A stretch of 64,000 nucleotides of DNA from Phytophthora hibernalis (Eukaryota > Oomycota > Peronosporomycetes > Peronosporales > Peronosporaceae), in assembly GCA_012656075.1 (NCBI GenBank), contig JAAKBF010000229.1:485563-549562 (forward strand). Direction: 5' to 3'. Shown one piece after another: positions 55,673 to 64,000 of the stretch. Position 1 is the stretch's first letter. Each line of letters opens with the position of its first letter. The translations under genes and the position numbers were made by a program. The notes below the pieces were generated by a model that worked only from the letters and a program-made list of their open reading frames with translations, was not told where the DNA came from and did not search any database.

Positions 55673-56147
55673 CGATGGTGCGACTTCTCCAGTCGATCCA
55701 CGGCTCGTGCTTTGTTAACCAAGGCATGCCGAGGATAAGATCGTACCGATCTTTCATGTCAAGGACAATGAACTGTTCGACCGAGTTGAAGTCGTCACAC
55801 TTGACGTTCAAGGATAGAAGAACCTTTCGCGTAGACACGATGGACCCAGTCGCCAGGCGAACAGATACATTGGTATTATTCTTAGATGCTTCCAAAGCAC
55901 TAGCATACAATGCACTGTTCTTGGCCACACTGGACTTCGTCGCGAAGTTGTAGGACGCTCCCGAATCAATCAGGATCGTCAGCGGTTCGTCGTACCCTTT
56001 TACACTGGCCGTGACATCCACGAGGTTAGACAGCGCGGCGGCCACGGAGAGACACAACAGTGTCGTTCCAGGGACTTGCTCTCCAGGAGGCGGAGGTGGC
56101 AGAGCCACCGACCTCGAGGAGAAGTCTCCCAGCAGGTCGTCCCGCAC
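55446..56147 (-). CDS. Aspartic protease of element B
   Basis: PLTILIDSGASYNFATKSSV near 55955-55990 is a retropepsin active site (D-S-G) and DRYDLILGMPWLTKHEPWID the second conserved strand. The C-terminal end overlaps the linker frame by a shift near 55660. Confidence 0.75.
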   Translation of the reverse strand: MRDDLLGDFSSRSVALPPPPPGEQVPGTTLLCLSVAAALSNLVDVTASVKGYDEPLTILIDSGASYNFATKSSVAKNSALYASALEASKNNTNVSVRLATGSIVSTRKVLLSLNVKCDDFNSVEQFIVLDMKDRYDLILGMPWLTKHEPWIDWRSRTIGASHKPLADRALAGHVPSSSRDGFVHEHRMPRSERHFEGTRSAYGVAVRVPCIFESSRAFGGCGRMYGGSVCVSR

Positions 56148-56790
56148 CTACTGGAAGTTGTTGTTTTCCGACCCCGCAGGTTAAGGGACGGCAGAGCCGC
56201 CTTGGCCTTGCCTACCTTCCACGGGTTCGTTGGACAGTTCCGACGAAAGTGGCCAAGCTGGTTGCATCCAAAGCAACGACCACTCGCGCGTTGGTTACGC
56301 TGAGGTCGGGCCGACGAGATCTCCATGGGAGTGGGACCGTCGTTGACCGTGTCCGAGCGGCCTGCATACCCCTGCGCCGAGCGCACGCAATGGTCTTCCA
56401 GCATACCTCATCGTTGAAAGGTCGGCTGTCTGCGGAAGAGCTCCGTCCGGACCGGACCCGGCCGAACGCCGTCCATGAAGACCGTCACCTTGACGTCCTC
56501 AGAGAGGGCGCCCGCCATAGCGGCCTCGAGGTTCTGCATGACGTAGTCCTGAAGCGTATGCTTTCCTTGCTTACAGCGCAAAAGAGCGACCGATAGCGGT
56601 AGGCCACATTGGCCAAGAGGAAAGTCGAGCGCAGCTCTTGTTCCATGAACGCCCACGAGGTGAAATACCCCGGAGACGACGTCTCTCGTGCCATCGCCCA
56701 TGCGCGCGCCCTCGGGACGGCAAACGGCTCCCCGAGTCGTCCATTCTCAGAGATCTTGATTGTAGTAGTCCGCGCCGGTCGCGGGTGACT
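56000..56790 (-). pseudogene. Gag of element B
   Basis: Minus-strand frames read TSSPGYFTSWAFMEQELRST, then CKQGKHTLQDYVMQNLEAAM, the helical capsid pattern of Gypsy Gag, and finally ASGRCFGCNQLGHFRRNCP, a CCHC zinc knuckle. At least three one-base shifts split it. It begins very near the 5' LTR, so the usual N-terminal part of Gag may be shortened. Confidence 0.65.
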
Positions 56791-56805
56791 ACAAGTGCTA
56801 CCAGG

Positions 56806-57214
56806 TGTGACGGGGTCACACGCACCTTAGCTTTAGAGGAAGCGTTAACGCGCTAACACAACAGACGCCTAGCGTTCCTGCTGTAAGCTTGCAAGGCCTG
56901 GCCTTCCTGTCCAATATGGTACCGAGTACCAATTGACTTGCGAACTTCCGGGTTAGAGTTAAACTGATTTATATTAAGAACACTGTTGTAGTTCTAACTA
57001 CTGCTAACTATCTGCATACTGAATCCCTGTCAAATCTGATCTGTCCAAACGGGAGCCACCCATTTAGATGTACTGCTTTAATACAACTGGCTACCACTTA
57101 AGTACAGTTGAAGTACGAATTAAGTCCTTGACGTGCCACACACCACGCGTGTGACGGACACCAATGGTGTGGACCACATCACAGAGAACAATGGTCGTCC
57201 CCTGTCCAGTGGCC
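56806..57214 (-). repeat. 5' LTR of element B
   Basis: 409 bp copy of the left LTR. On its inner side, minus strand, TGGTAGCACTTGTAG directly follows the LTR and could be the tRNA primer site. Confidence 0.9.
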
Positions 57215-57336
57215 ATTGCATGGGATATGCATGTATTTATGTATGCCTAACCCTTTTAGAAAACATGGGTAATATCACCTGCCTTTTTAATGCTCAGTCC
57301 AGTATCATGTCTAATACTAAGCACCCTATGTGTTAT

Positions 57337-57507
57337 CGTGTACAATACAGGTTTGACGTCTACTTGGGCAAGGTTGCCACTGCGGATGGAGTGATGTTAC
57401 GCGAAAGAACTGGGCTCCTCTGGAACAAGGTGAAGCATTCGTTTGACGGGCACACACATACCGGCACCTGTTTCGAGATTGGGCACGGAGCCTACCTCGA
57501 GGGGTAG
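57337..57507 (+). pseudogene. piggyBac transposase C-terminal scrap
   Basis: After an intron-like end (GTGTACAATACAG) the + strand reads RFDVYLGKVATADG, which fits the residues following SETAY in piggyBac transposases, then 38 more codons to TAG at 57505-57507. It may be the continuation of the fragment that stops near 48295, separated by the nested insertions. Confidence 0.4.
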
Positions 57508-57639
57508 GGTTTCGCGCCATGAGCTTTACCCCGGACACGTTAACTTTTATCTTGGGATTAGTAGTAGACACATCAGCATTCAATACATGATAGTTCGACC
57601 CACAGGCGCAAAATATCCCTTCGGGCTGGGGGAGGTTAA

Positions 57640-57928
57640 TGTCATGGTCAACATCGCCTATAATAGAAAGCGGGGAATAGCGTTTGTGCACGCACTCCGA
57701 CAATCCTGTGAGCAGACCCAATCCGCTCGCATTTCTGTGTGCCGACCGTCCGTGTCCGTAGGACATGGCTTCCAGCCAGTACACCTCTGGTTCCATTGTA
57801 TTGCCACCAACACCCAGGACACTGGCCGCTGTCCTTGCCCGCCCCGCAGACAGAACCTTACAAACACCCAATAAAATGATCTGGTACACAGATCATGTGA
57901 TATCACATAAATCGCTGTTTCAGCAAGG
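57640..57928. other. Right flank of the piggyBac remnant
   Basis: No supported gene on the + strand; a long minus-strand open frame crosses the border (discussed among rejected items). Confidence 0.35.
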
Positions 57929-58613
57929 TTACATTATCTTGACATGCTCCTTGTTCTCCTTCTCCCAGTAGTTGATGATGCCCTTGTATTGCGCACGCTG
58001 TTGCAGCGTAATGTCGTCCGCCGAGGCCTTATATTCGCTTTCTGCTTGTACATGGATGCTTCTGGGAGCCGCCGTCTCCATCTCATGTTTTTGCCGTCGT
58101 CTGATTCCAGCTAGCTCGTTAAGGCGTTGCACCATGTGGGAGACATATTCCGCTGGGGACCCGTTGAGTAGAAATAATCGCAGCTGCTTGAATACCACCA
58201 TTGATCCTTGCCTCTTCAGTTTTGTTCCGCTTCCGCTTGCGATTTAGCACCGCCGCGGACGGGTGGTTCGTTATCTTCAGGGTCATGCAGGTTAGTGGTC
58301 CGTCTTCTCTAACGATTGCGTGGCATGCTCAGCTTCAGGATTATCAGGGTTGGTACTCCGCTCGACTCCTGTTGACAATTTTGTGGTATGTTTTTGCCTT
58401 TTTGCAGGCTTGCTTGGGGACTCCTCTGCACTGACGTTGTTGGTGCCGTTTTGCCCTCGCGAAGTCGCTGCCGTCGGCGGTTCCCTTGAGCACAGTCTTC
58501 GAAGAGAGTTGAGTCCGTTTGGTTTTCTTCTTAGCCGGCCCTGCAATTGCGTAGGGAGGGTGAAATGAAAGGCCAAAAGTAAAAATCCAGATGTTTGATT
58601 CTCGACAAATCAC
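57929..58613 (-). other. Unassigned minus-strand ORFs, possibly one broken gene
   Basis: Frame 58576-58292 (basic, Ser/Pro-rich: AEESPSKPAKRQKHTTKLST) and frame 58201-57929 (FKQLRLFLLNGSPAEYVSHM, ADDITLQQRAQYKGIINYWE) are coding-like and in the same direction, separated by a shifted stretch (LNRKRKRNKTEEARINGG). The style resembles TE companion proteins of oomycetes. I cannot name a domain. Confidence 0.35.
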
Positions 58614-58890
58614 TCATGCGAAAACCGGTATTGGAGCTGCACCTTTTGGCCAAATATGGGGACCAAGTAGCTACTGTACAGAGTTGGTGGGACCAATAAA
58701 TTCTTCCAGGTTAAACAATTTGCGAAGGGATTAAATATCTAATTTCGGTTCTCTCTCTGCCGGGGAACTCTGTACAAATAAGACACGGTACATGTACACG
58801 TTCGCTCACACGCTTTGCAAGATACTAAAGCGCGTGGAAAGCGCGACCAGCTATAATAAAATTATTGTCTAGTAGACAATAATCTAGACA
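58614..58890. other. Intergenic, no gene seen
   Basis: AT-rich. A palindrome ATTATTGTCTAGTAGACAATAATC lies at about 58861-58884, just before the next ORF. Confidence 0.4.
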
Positions 58891-59190
58891 ATGTCTACCG
58901 GTAGAAACATGCCTCCGTATCATGATGTCGACGAACCTGGTATCGGAACCAAAAAACTTTCAGTATGGATGCTCCATTATCACAAGGTGGGTGACTCGTA
59001 TACCGATTACACGGCGGTCAAGACTGGCTGCTTCAAGCGACAGGAAGTGCTCGCTTCAACCGTCAAGGTCCAAACGGCGATAACAAGGAGACTCTCATCG
59101 AGTGCGATTGCTGCCATCGCATTGACAGAGAACACGTCTAACGTTCTACTCCAAGTCTTCTATAGCAAAACAAAAATACCGGTAACATAA
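58891..59190 (+). CDS. Hypothetical 99-residue ORF
   Basis: ATG 58891 (MSTGRNMPPYHDVDEPGIGT) to TAA 59188-59190. The composition is protein-like (KLSVWMLHYHKVGDSYTDYT), but I see no known motif. It may be the start of a longer spliced or broken TE gene; 59200-59400 downstream has repeated GAGAAGGAC / GGTGGCGGTGGAG words. Confidence 0.3.
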   Translation: MSTGRNMPPYHDVDEPGIGTKKLSVWMLHYHKVGDSYTDYTAVKTGCFKRQEVLASTVKVQTAITRRLSSSAIAAIALTENTSNVLLQVFYSKTKIPVT

Positions 59191-59926
59191 AAATAGAAGG
59201 CCATTGAGAAGGACCTTGGCCATGCTGCCGACAATGGTGGCGGTGGAGAATAAAGCGGCTGGACCGGTCCTGCTGCTACTGTCTTCGAAGACGTTGTAGA
59301 AAAACTTGGTGCTGCTTCCGTTGGAGATGCTGCTAGCATGGAGAAGCTGCAGCTTTTTCTGGTGGTGGAGTTGGAGAAGGACATGCCGATTCTGCCGCTG
59401 TAGAAACGAAGTACATGTACTACGTAGTAGTATATTGTATAAAGGAAAACGTGTATTATGGAGAAGTTAAGCAACAACTATACTCTACTTTTGATATGTA
59501 ATTTCTGCGAGCATGTAAGGTGTGTTGTGAGTTCTAGCAAGTGATTCAGCTAGTGGTGGCATGGTTTGAAGAATTTCGAAACCGGAAGGATCTCTACGGT
59601 TTCCAGACACGCCAGATCCTCGTGTGTGCTGCCGCTTTTTCGCTTTCGTGCAAACCTCCGATCTAGAATTTGAAGAGGAGCGATTGTAACAGGAGCCTTT
59701 GCTTGTGTTGTATTGTCTCTTTCGATCCACCAATGAGGATGGAAATCCATAGGTTTGAGATTAATTTTCTCGCTTCAATCTCCCGATACCCATGGTGTGT
59801 TTGAACTCTCCAGTACGGTCGCCTTGTCGAATGCGCCGCGTTTGTTCGAGGCGGAGCATCAACGCATTGGCGTGAATAACGCCCTTGACATCGTCAAAGG
59901 ACTGCCTTCTAATACACGGAGTCTCT
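59191..59926. other. Low-complexity and degenerate TE sequence
   Basis: Contains GGTGGAG/GCTGCTGC-rich words near 59230-59400. On the minus strand, 59700-59926 carries only fragments downstream of the MULE-like frame. No gene is called. Confidence 0.35.
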
Positions 59927-60181
59927 TCACAATAGATTCTGAGACGGCATGCTTGTGTTTTCGTATCGAAAGCTGCCACCACGTTGGTAAATCGTAAGAA
60001 TGTCTCCCTCAGAATCTACAACGCATGTTTTTAAAGTGGCGTGATAACCTTCAACTCTCGATATATCTTGGATACCGAAATGAACTGCATGACTTGTCCA
60101 GCAACGAGCTACATTGCATTTCCAAATATCATACCATGTTTTCTCCACATAACGAGCCTCAGGTGTGCATATTGTATGCAT
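59927..60181 (-). pseudogene. MULE transposase C-terminal fragment
   Basis: Minus-strand frame: EARYVEKTWYDIWKCNVARC, WTSHAVHFGIQDISRVEGYH, ATLKTCVVDSEGDILTIY. The S-R-x-E-G-x-H-x-x-L-K signature after a Trp-rich stretch is typical of the C-terminal catalytic part of Mutator-like transposases. It is short and followed by stops, so it is a relic. Confidence 0.6.
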
Positions 60182-60279
60182 TTGTTTTCATACTCGCATT
60201 CAGGTTTGAGCCGATGCTTTCATGTGTGGAGGATTCTTTATCTCTGACTTGGGTTAGAGCGCATCGTCGTGCATGCTTT

Positions 60280-60661
60280 TGAATATTTTTGACGTGCTGC
60301 AAGATTGGTAGAGCTGTGTCAATCCCCACTGAAGCCAACAGAGGAGCAGCGTTGCTACGTTCGTCTCCAACAGCAGCAGCTTCAAGATCTTCTAAAACGC
60401 CATCACGGGTTGCGACAGTTGCTGCAAGTTCATCCACACCGCCATCCGCCATGACAGCAACAGTACTGTTAGAGTCGCAACCTTCTCCCCTGCATCAGCC
60501 ATGAATGGTGGCGGCGCCATGTCCTGCTCGAACAACTTCTTCTTCTCCGCTACTGTAACAGTAGCTGCAGTAGCGCAAAGTCCTTCTCCATTGACACCTT
60601 TGTCGCCAGCAGCACAGGGGTGTTCTCGAGCTTCATCGGCGGTAACTGACTGTCTCGTCAC
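60280..60661 (-). other. Ala/Thr-rich minus-strand ORFs of unknown nature
   Basis: Frames 60661-60392 (AEKKKLFEQDMAPPPFMADA) and 60452-60159 (MADGGVDELAATVATRDGVL) overlap. They are low complexity and may be the upstream portion of the MULE-like gene. No domain is recognised. Confidence 0.25.
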
Positions 60662-61335
60662 CGGTCTTGACTAGAAGAGTTGATACGCTGATAAATAGCT
60701 GATAAAAGCGATGACTAGAGGATTGGGCTGGTAGTGCTACGGATTATTTCCATTTTGTTGCGGCTTTTCAAGTAAATCGATAGTAGGCGGTTGTTCAAGC
60801 ATTTACATTACTAAACGTTTCTAAATGAAATGTACTTGTGCTTGAATATTAGCCTCGGTAAATAGTTAAATTTACATCCACTTCTACTTCCTTCACGGTT
60901 GTTCTCAAACAGAAAAATCCGATAAATATCAAGTTGAAGTCGTAGATCGAGTGTTTTCTAATCAACATGTACTACAACTGTGCGAAGCTCCGATCTAGGA
61001 ATTTCCCAGAGCATCGAGTCGAATTGCCTCGTGTGGTGTAGGAAATCCAGATTTGGGTGACCCTACACTAGGGATGCCTAAGATAGACCATTGGGTACAT
61101 CACACTCAAGGGGTACACCATCTAATGGATACGCAGCCGAGTGGATACATCGCACTCAACAGGGAACGGATTTAAACGGGAACCGCACTTAGCTGAACTC
61201 AGCGATGGCCGGACTCGGCGATAATCGACTCGGCGATGGATGAACTCGGCGATAATCGACTCGGCGAAAGTTGGATTCGGCGAAAGTCGACTTCGCGAAA
61301 ATATGCCTCGAGAAAGATACCAACTGAGGGATAAA
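60662..61335. repeat. Non-coding region with CTCGGCGAT repeats
   Basis: No gene. From 61190 to 61290 there are six to seven degenerate copies of ACTCGGCGATAATCG / ATTCGGCGAAAGTCG. The context (TACATCACACTCAAGGGGTACACC-like direct words near 61090-61150) resembles LTR sequence. Confidence 0.5.
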
Positions 61336-62530
61336 TCAGGATCTGGGCGAAGAGTCGCCGAGAGGTAGGAAACAGCTCGACACCAAGGGACGGAGCTGAG
61401 CGAAGAGTCGCAGGGAGATCTGTAACGAATTCATTTCATTAGATATTTGTATAGGACCGATAGAAGAACATAGGGAAGAGCCCGAAGGGGTTCTCCAAAG
61501 ACATATCAGAGCAGAATCTTCTAAGTCCAAGAACAGCGTACACTTTTCCGGTAAGTCCCTGCGTGGGCTGGATTATGTCTGCCGTCGTTCCCCGAGAGGC
61601 ATAGCTTGTAGGGGAGCCGTCTGGTAGCGCCAAGAGATCAAGGTCGGCCCCGGGTGGGCACTTCTCGCTACCAAGCGAAGACAAGCGTCGTCGATTCGAC
61701 GAGCCGGTGGGTCTGCACAACCAGGACACCGTAACCTCCTAGCTGGGCGTAATCTGCGCCTGGTGACCTGTAAAAGCGCTCACGCGCTGTCGTCCATCCT
61801 TTAGTGGAGGGCACAGGGTTTTGCACGGAGACTGCCCCGCTCAGGCGAGTCTCTGGAGAGTTTGGAGCTTGGTACCCGTCGGGAACAACCCTCAACTGAA
61901 CCCCGGCTGGGGCGAACCGCAAAGGGAACCGACAGGAACTCTGCGCAAGCCCAACATCGCCGACCTGACTCGGCGAATTGTTGTGCTGTTGCGTGGAAGC
62001 CGAACTAACGACGTTTCTGTGAATCACAATACCACACTGGGCTCCATTCTCGGAATCTCTCAGAGCAGTTTGAGTCGAAATACTCGAACATCCGCCGGAG
62101 GTCTCACTCTTGCTTTTCCGGTCGCCGCGGCAGCCCTTGTATCACCCCAGGACACCTTCGCTGTGGCGGCAATGGTTTAGCAAGAGTAAGCGGAGCGTGA
62201 ATCGTGTGGGAAGCACGATGCAGAGAGACATTCGGGCGAGGACAGCGCACACTTGCTGATGCCGGTGCATGCCGCCGTGGATGTGCTACTACAGGGTTCC
62301 AGCGACGCAGATAATCTCTGCCAGATATACGCGGGTGGGGACGGCGCACACGCTGCAAGCCACCGAGGATGCGCAACTACAGTGTTTCAACGACGACGCG
62401 CTACTATTCATACCGCTACTAGTCGCGGCAACGATATTTTGCCGCCGTTCATAAGTATTACATGTAAGATTTCGATCGGAGCGTTAATAGTGCTACTTCA
62501 AAGTAAGCGAGGCTCGCTTAGCGAGCAATC
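61336..62530. other. Degenerate, probably retroelement-derived sequence
   Basis: Minus-strand frames (62027-61668, 61729-61439) read coherent stretches such as GADYAQLGGYGVLVVQTHRL and DLLALPDGSPTSYASRGTTA, but no known motif. From 62260 to 62410 two similar 60-bp segments (GCTACTACAGGGTTCCAGCG / GCAACTACAGTGTTTCAACG) look like a diverged tandem duplication. Confidence 0.3.
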
Positions 62531-62989
62531 CTAGTGCACTTACTATATTTATATATCGCTAACAGCATTTCGCGAAAATTGGCAAGCTATAAACAGCACC
62601 ACAGCAATGCATGAAGCCGTTGACGCAAATCCATGCGCTACCAAAACTCTGGAAATAAATACCTTGGATAATCGGATTCGGTACCACACCCAAAATCCTT
62701 CGGGTTTTGACAAGCCCCCAGAAAGCATGCGAATTACGAAATATGTTCAAAGTAGACACTTGAAATTGTATGGCCGAAATCGTGTGCACCACAAATTGCA
62801 TGCCACAAATAAATCCTTTGAGGGCTGTACGTTCTTCGTAGCCGAAGGCACAACCAGGATAAATATCAATAGCAATGCTATGATATAATGAAAGGTCCAT
62901 ATTCGTTGATATAGTGATACGTTGATACGCAAGTTTGTGGATATCGAATAAATATCGATAAATCGATGATAAATCTGAAGGCCCCCAAG
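62531..62989. other. AT-rich spacer, no gene seen
   Basis: Short ORFs only. Repeated GATACGTTGATA and ATCGATAAATCGAT words near 62920-62970. Confidence 0.4.
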
Positions 62990-63291
62990 CGGCCCAAATG
63001 GTGCGTTGAACAGTCAAGGTAACCGACGCCGACCCAAGCTGAGATTTTGTTTGAAGACGATTCTTTTAATATTAGCGAGTGTCGGGACCCGCATAACACG
63101 GGTAGAAGGAACAACAAGCGACAACGGAACGACAAGTACGAGAAAGTTAGAGAGGTACTGGAAGAGAGATCTGAGGCGTTTTTGCTCAGTTTGAGCGAAT
63201 GCAACATGAAGAAATGCAGTAGCGCCACCGACAGCATGATGAGCAGATGGCTATGATGCAATCGTTCCTGAACGCAATGACAAATGAATGA
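62990..63291 (+). pseudogene. C-terminal part of a Harbinger companion ORF
   Basis: Fragmentary frames read SDNGTTSTRKLERYWKRDLR, EKVREVLEERSEAFLLSLSE and finally RHRQHDEQMAMMQSFLNAMT before TGA. The basic coiled-coil end resembles the companion protein of the Harbinger element at 45-46 kb and again converges on a transposase. Confidence 0.4.
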
Positions 63292-63340
63292 TACGCACTG
63301 CATAGATGGGATTACACGGCTCGTATTGAATTCGAATCTG

Positions 63341-64000
63341 TTATGAGTTGTCACGCTGCTGTTTAAATTTGAACCATTTCTTCAGTTCATCGCGGAGGTT
63401 TCCGCTAACAGATCCTTCAATTACCATTTCAGGCTGTGGAAATCGTGACTCGTACTGTTGTAATAGTTGGTCTTGCTGTTCTTGACTGATGGCGAACGAG
63501 TCTTTATGATCCAACAAGAAGTTCTGAATGATGCATAAAGCATAAACAACATCGAGAGCTATGCTTATGTCCTGTCCGATTCCTGTCAATAAAATACGCC
63601 ATCGACCTTTTATCTGTCCAAACGCGCATTCCACACGGTAACGATCACGACTGAGCCTCTTGTTAAGCGCTGCGCAAACAGCATCCTGGGTCTCCGTAAT
63701 CTCAAACGTAGTAACCATGTACATGTTGTTTTGGTAACCGGAGTCACCCAAAAAAGTAGGGAACACTTGTGTAAGCGACAACAGAAGGTGGTAGAGTAAC
63801 CTTGTCTGACGACGCTGAAAGGGATGGAAACGCATTTGCCAACGCACTATTGCGAAACACACGACTGTCGCCAACTCGACCGAGCCACTTGCAGTCAAGA
63901 TCGCAAAATCTTCCTCTCCAGTCAACCACCGCTTGCAGAACTAAACTGTACCAGCATTTCCTGTTGAAACACATAGCTCCATTTTTGGTCGGTTTTGATA
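63341..64000 (-). pseudogene. Harbinger/DDE_Tnp_4 transposase, cut by the window edge
   Basis: Minus strand: VLQAVVDWRGRFCDLDCKWL and GRVGDSRVFRNSALANAF (first catalytic Asp), then after a one-base shift near 63755 FLGDSGYQNNMYMVT (second Asp) and DRYRVECAFGQIKGRWRIL (Glu). All three acidic residues are present. The stop is at 63341. The N-terminus lies beyond base 64000. Convergent with the small + strand ORF at 62990-63291. Confidence 0.7.

Larger units (their letters stand above)
49572..57214 (-). mobile_element. Complete Ty3/Gypsy retrotransposon 'B', minus strand, with antisense ORF
   Basis: LTRs 49572-49983 and 56806-57214 flank Gag-Pol on the minus strand (about 56790 down to 52143) and a + strand ORF at about 49990-52060. 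LTRs differ by about three single-base indels and three substitutions, so it is young. Flanks share ATTGCATGGGA. Order on the minus strand: 5' LTR (right), Gag with CCHC knuckle, protease, spacer with 31-residue repeats, RT, RNase H, integrase, then the antisense ORF and 3' LTR (left). Confidence 0.9.
46444..57639 (+). mobile_element. piggyBac-type remnant with candidate TTAA ends, host to nested Gypsy element B
   Basis: Left candidate end: TTAA (46444-46447) then CCCCCCAGTCCGAAGG. Right candidate end, in reverse complement: TTAA (57636-57639) then CCTCCCCCAGCCCGAAGG. PiggyBac elements insert at TTAA and begin with CCC. Inside lie a piggyBac-like transposase N-terminal part (46752-48295, + strand) and a C-terminal scrap (57337-57507), separated by a Ulp1-like fragment and the 7.6-kb Gypsy element B. 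The right TIR also lies in an open minus-strand frame, so the border call is tentative. Confidence 0.45.

Noticed and set aside
57326..57889. 188-codon minus-strand ORF with smooth sequence (for example SNYHVLNADVSTTNPKIKVN)
   Set aside because: Its 3' part is the shadow of the piggyBac-like + strand frame and it has no recognised domain. It remains possible that it is real, in which case the right piggyBac TIR is a coincidence.
1..64000. tRNA, rRNA, CRISPR arrays, bacterial operons
   Set aside because: No cloverleaf, rRNA core sequence or regularly spaced repeat-spacer array was seen; introns and elements are eukaryotic.

Overview
The window looks like a piece of an oomycete (Peronosporales, Phytophthora-like) nuclear genome. 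The reasons are compact genes with short GT-AG introns (about 59-88 nt), stramenopile-type gene families (SWEET transporter, cyclic-nucleotide-domain K+ channel, WD40/FN3 fusion, CEP70-like centrosomal protein, repeats resembling the helicase-associated domain) and a heavy load of Ty3/Gypsy, piggyBac, Harbinger and MULE-type elements. No species can be named from sequence alone. All family calls come from motifs I recognise; no database search was run.

Layout. 0.3-1.5 kb: a broken repeat protein. 1.7-6.0 kb: a spliced WD40-FN3-IQ gene. 6.1-8.3 kb: transposon debris with two convergent ORFs. 8.7-19.8 kb: a 5'-truncated Gypsy element ('A') with pol on the + strand and a long antisense ORF before its putative 3' LTR. 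20.5-29.2 kb: a cysteine-rich secreted-type gene split by a young, complete Gypsy element ('C', minus strand, 23478-28895) flanked by the target duplication GTGGT. 29.4-37.3 kb: the main gene island, holding a K+ channel (+), a DnaJ/thioredoxin-like ER protein (-) and a CEP70-like protein (+). 37.7-41.0 kb: a 1.3-kb near-perfect inverted duplication carrying two divergent SWEET genes around a 674-bp spacer. 41.5-42.2 kb: a small coiled-coil gene. 42.7-64 kb: almost all mobile DNA: a MITE-like element, a Harbinger element with two convergent ORFs, a piggyBac remnant (about 46.4-57.6 kb) containing a Ulp1-like protease fragment and a complete Gypsy element ('B', minus strand, 49572-57214) that again carries an antisense ORF, a MULE fragment, and a second Harbinger element cut by the window edge.

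Two themes matter most. First, two unrelated Gypsy elements (A and B) each have a long ORF on the strand opposite to pol, lying tail-to-tail between pol and the 3' LTR; the third, compact element (C) has none. Second, nearly every gene, host or transposon, has one-base frameshifts, most of them a base missing from a short C/G/A run. This looks like a consensus-accuracy problem at least as much as gene decay, so 'broken' calls on host genes should be read with care.
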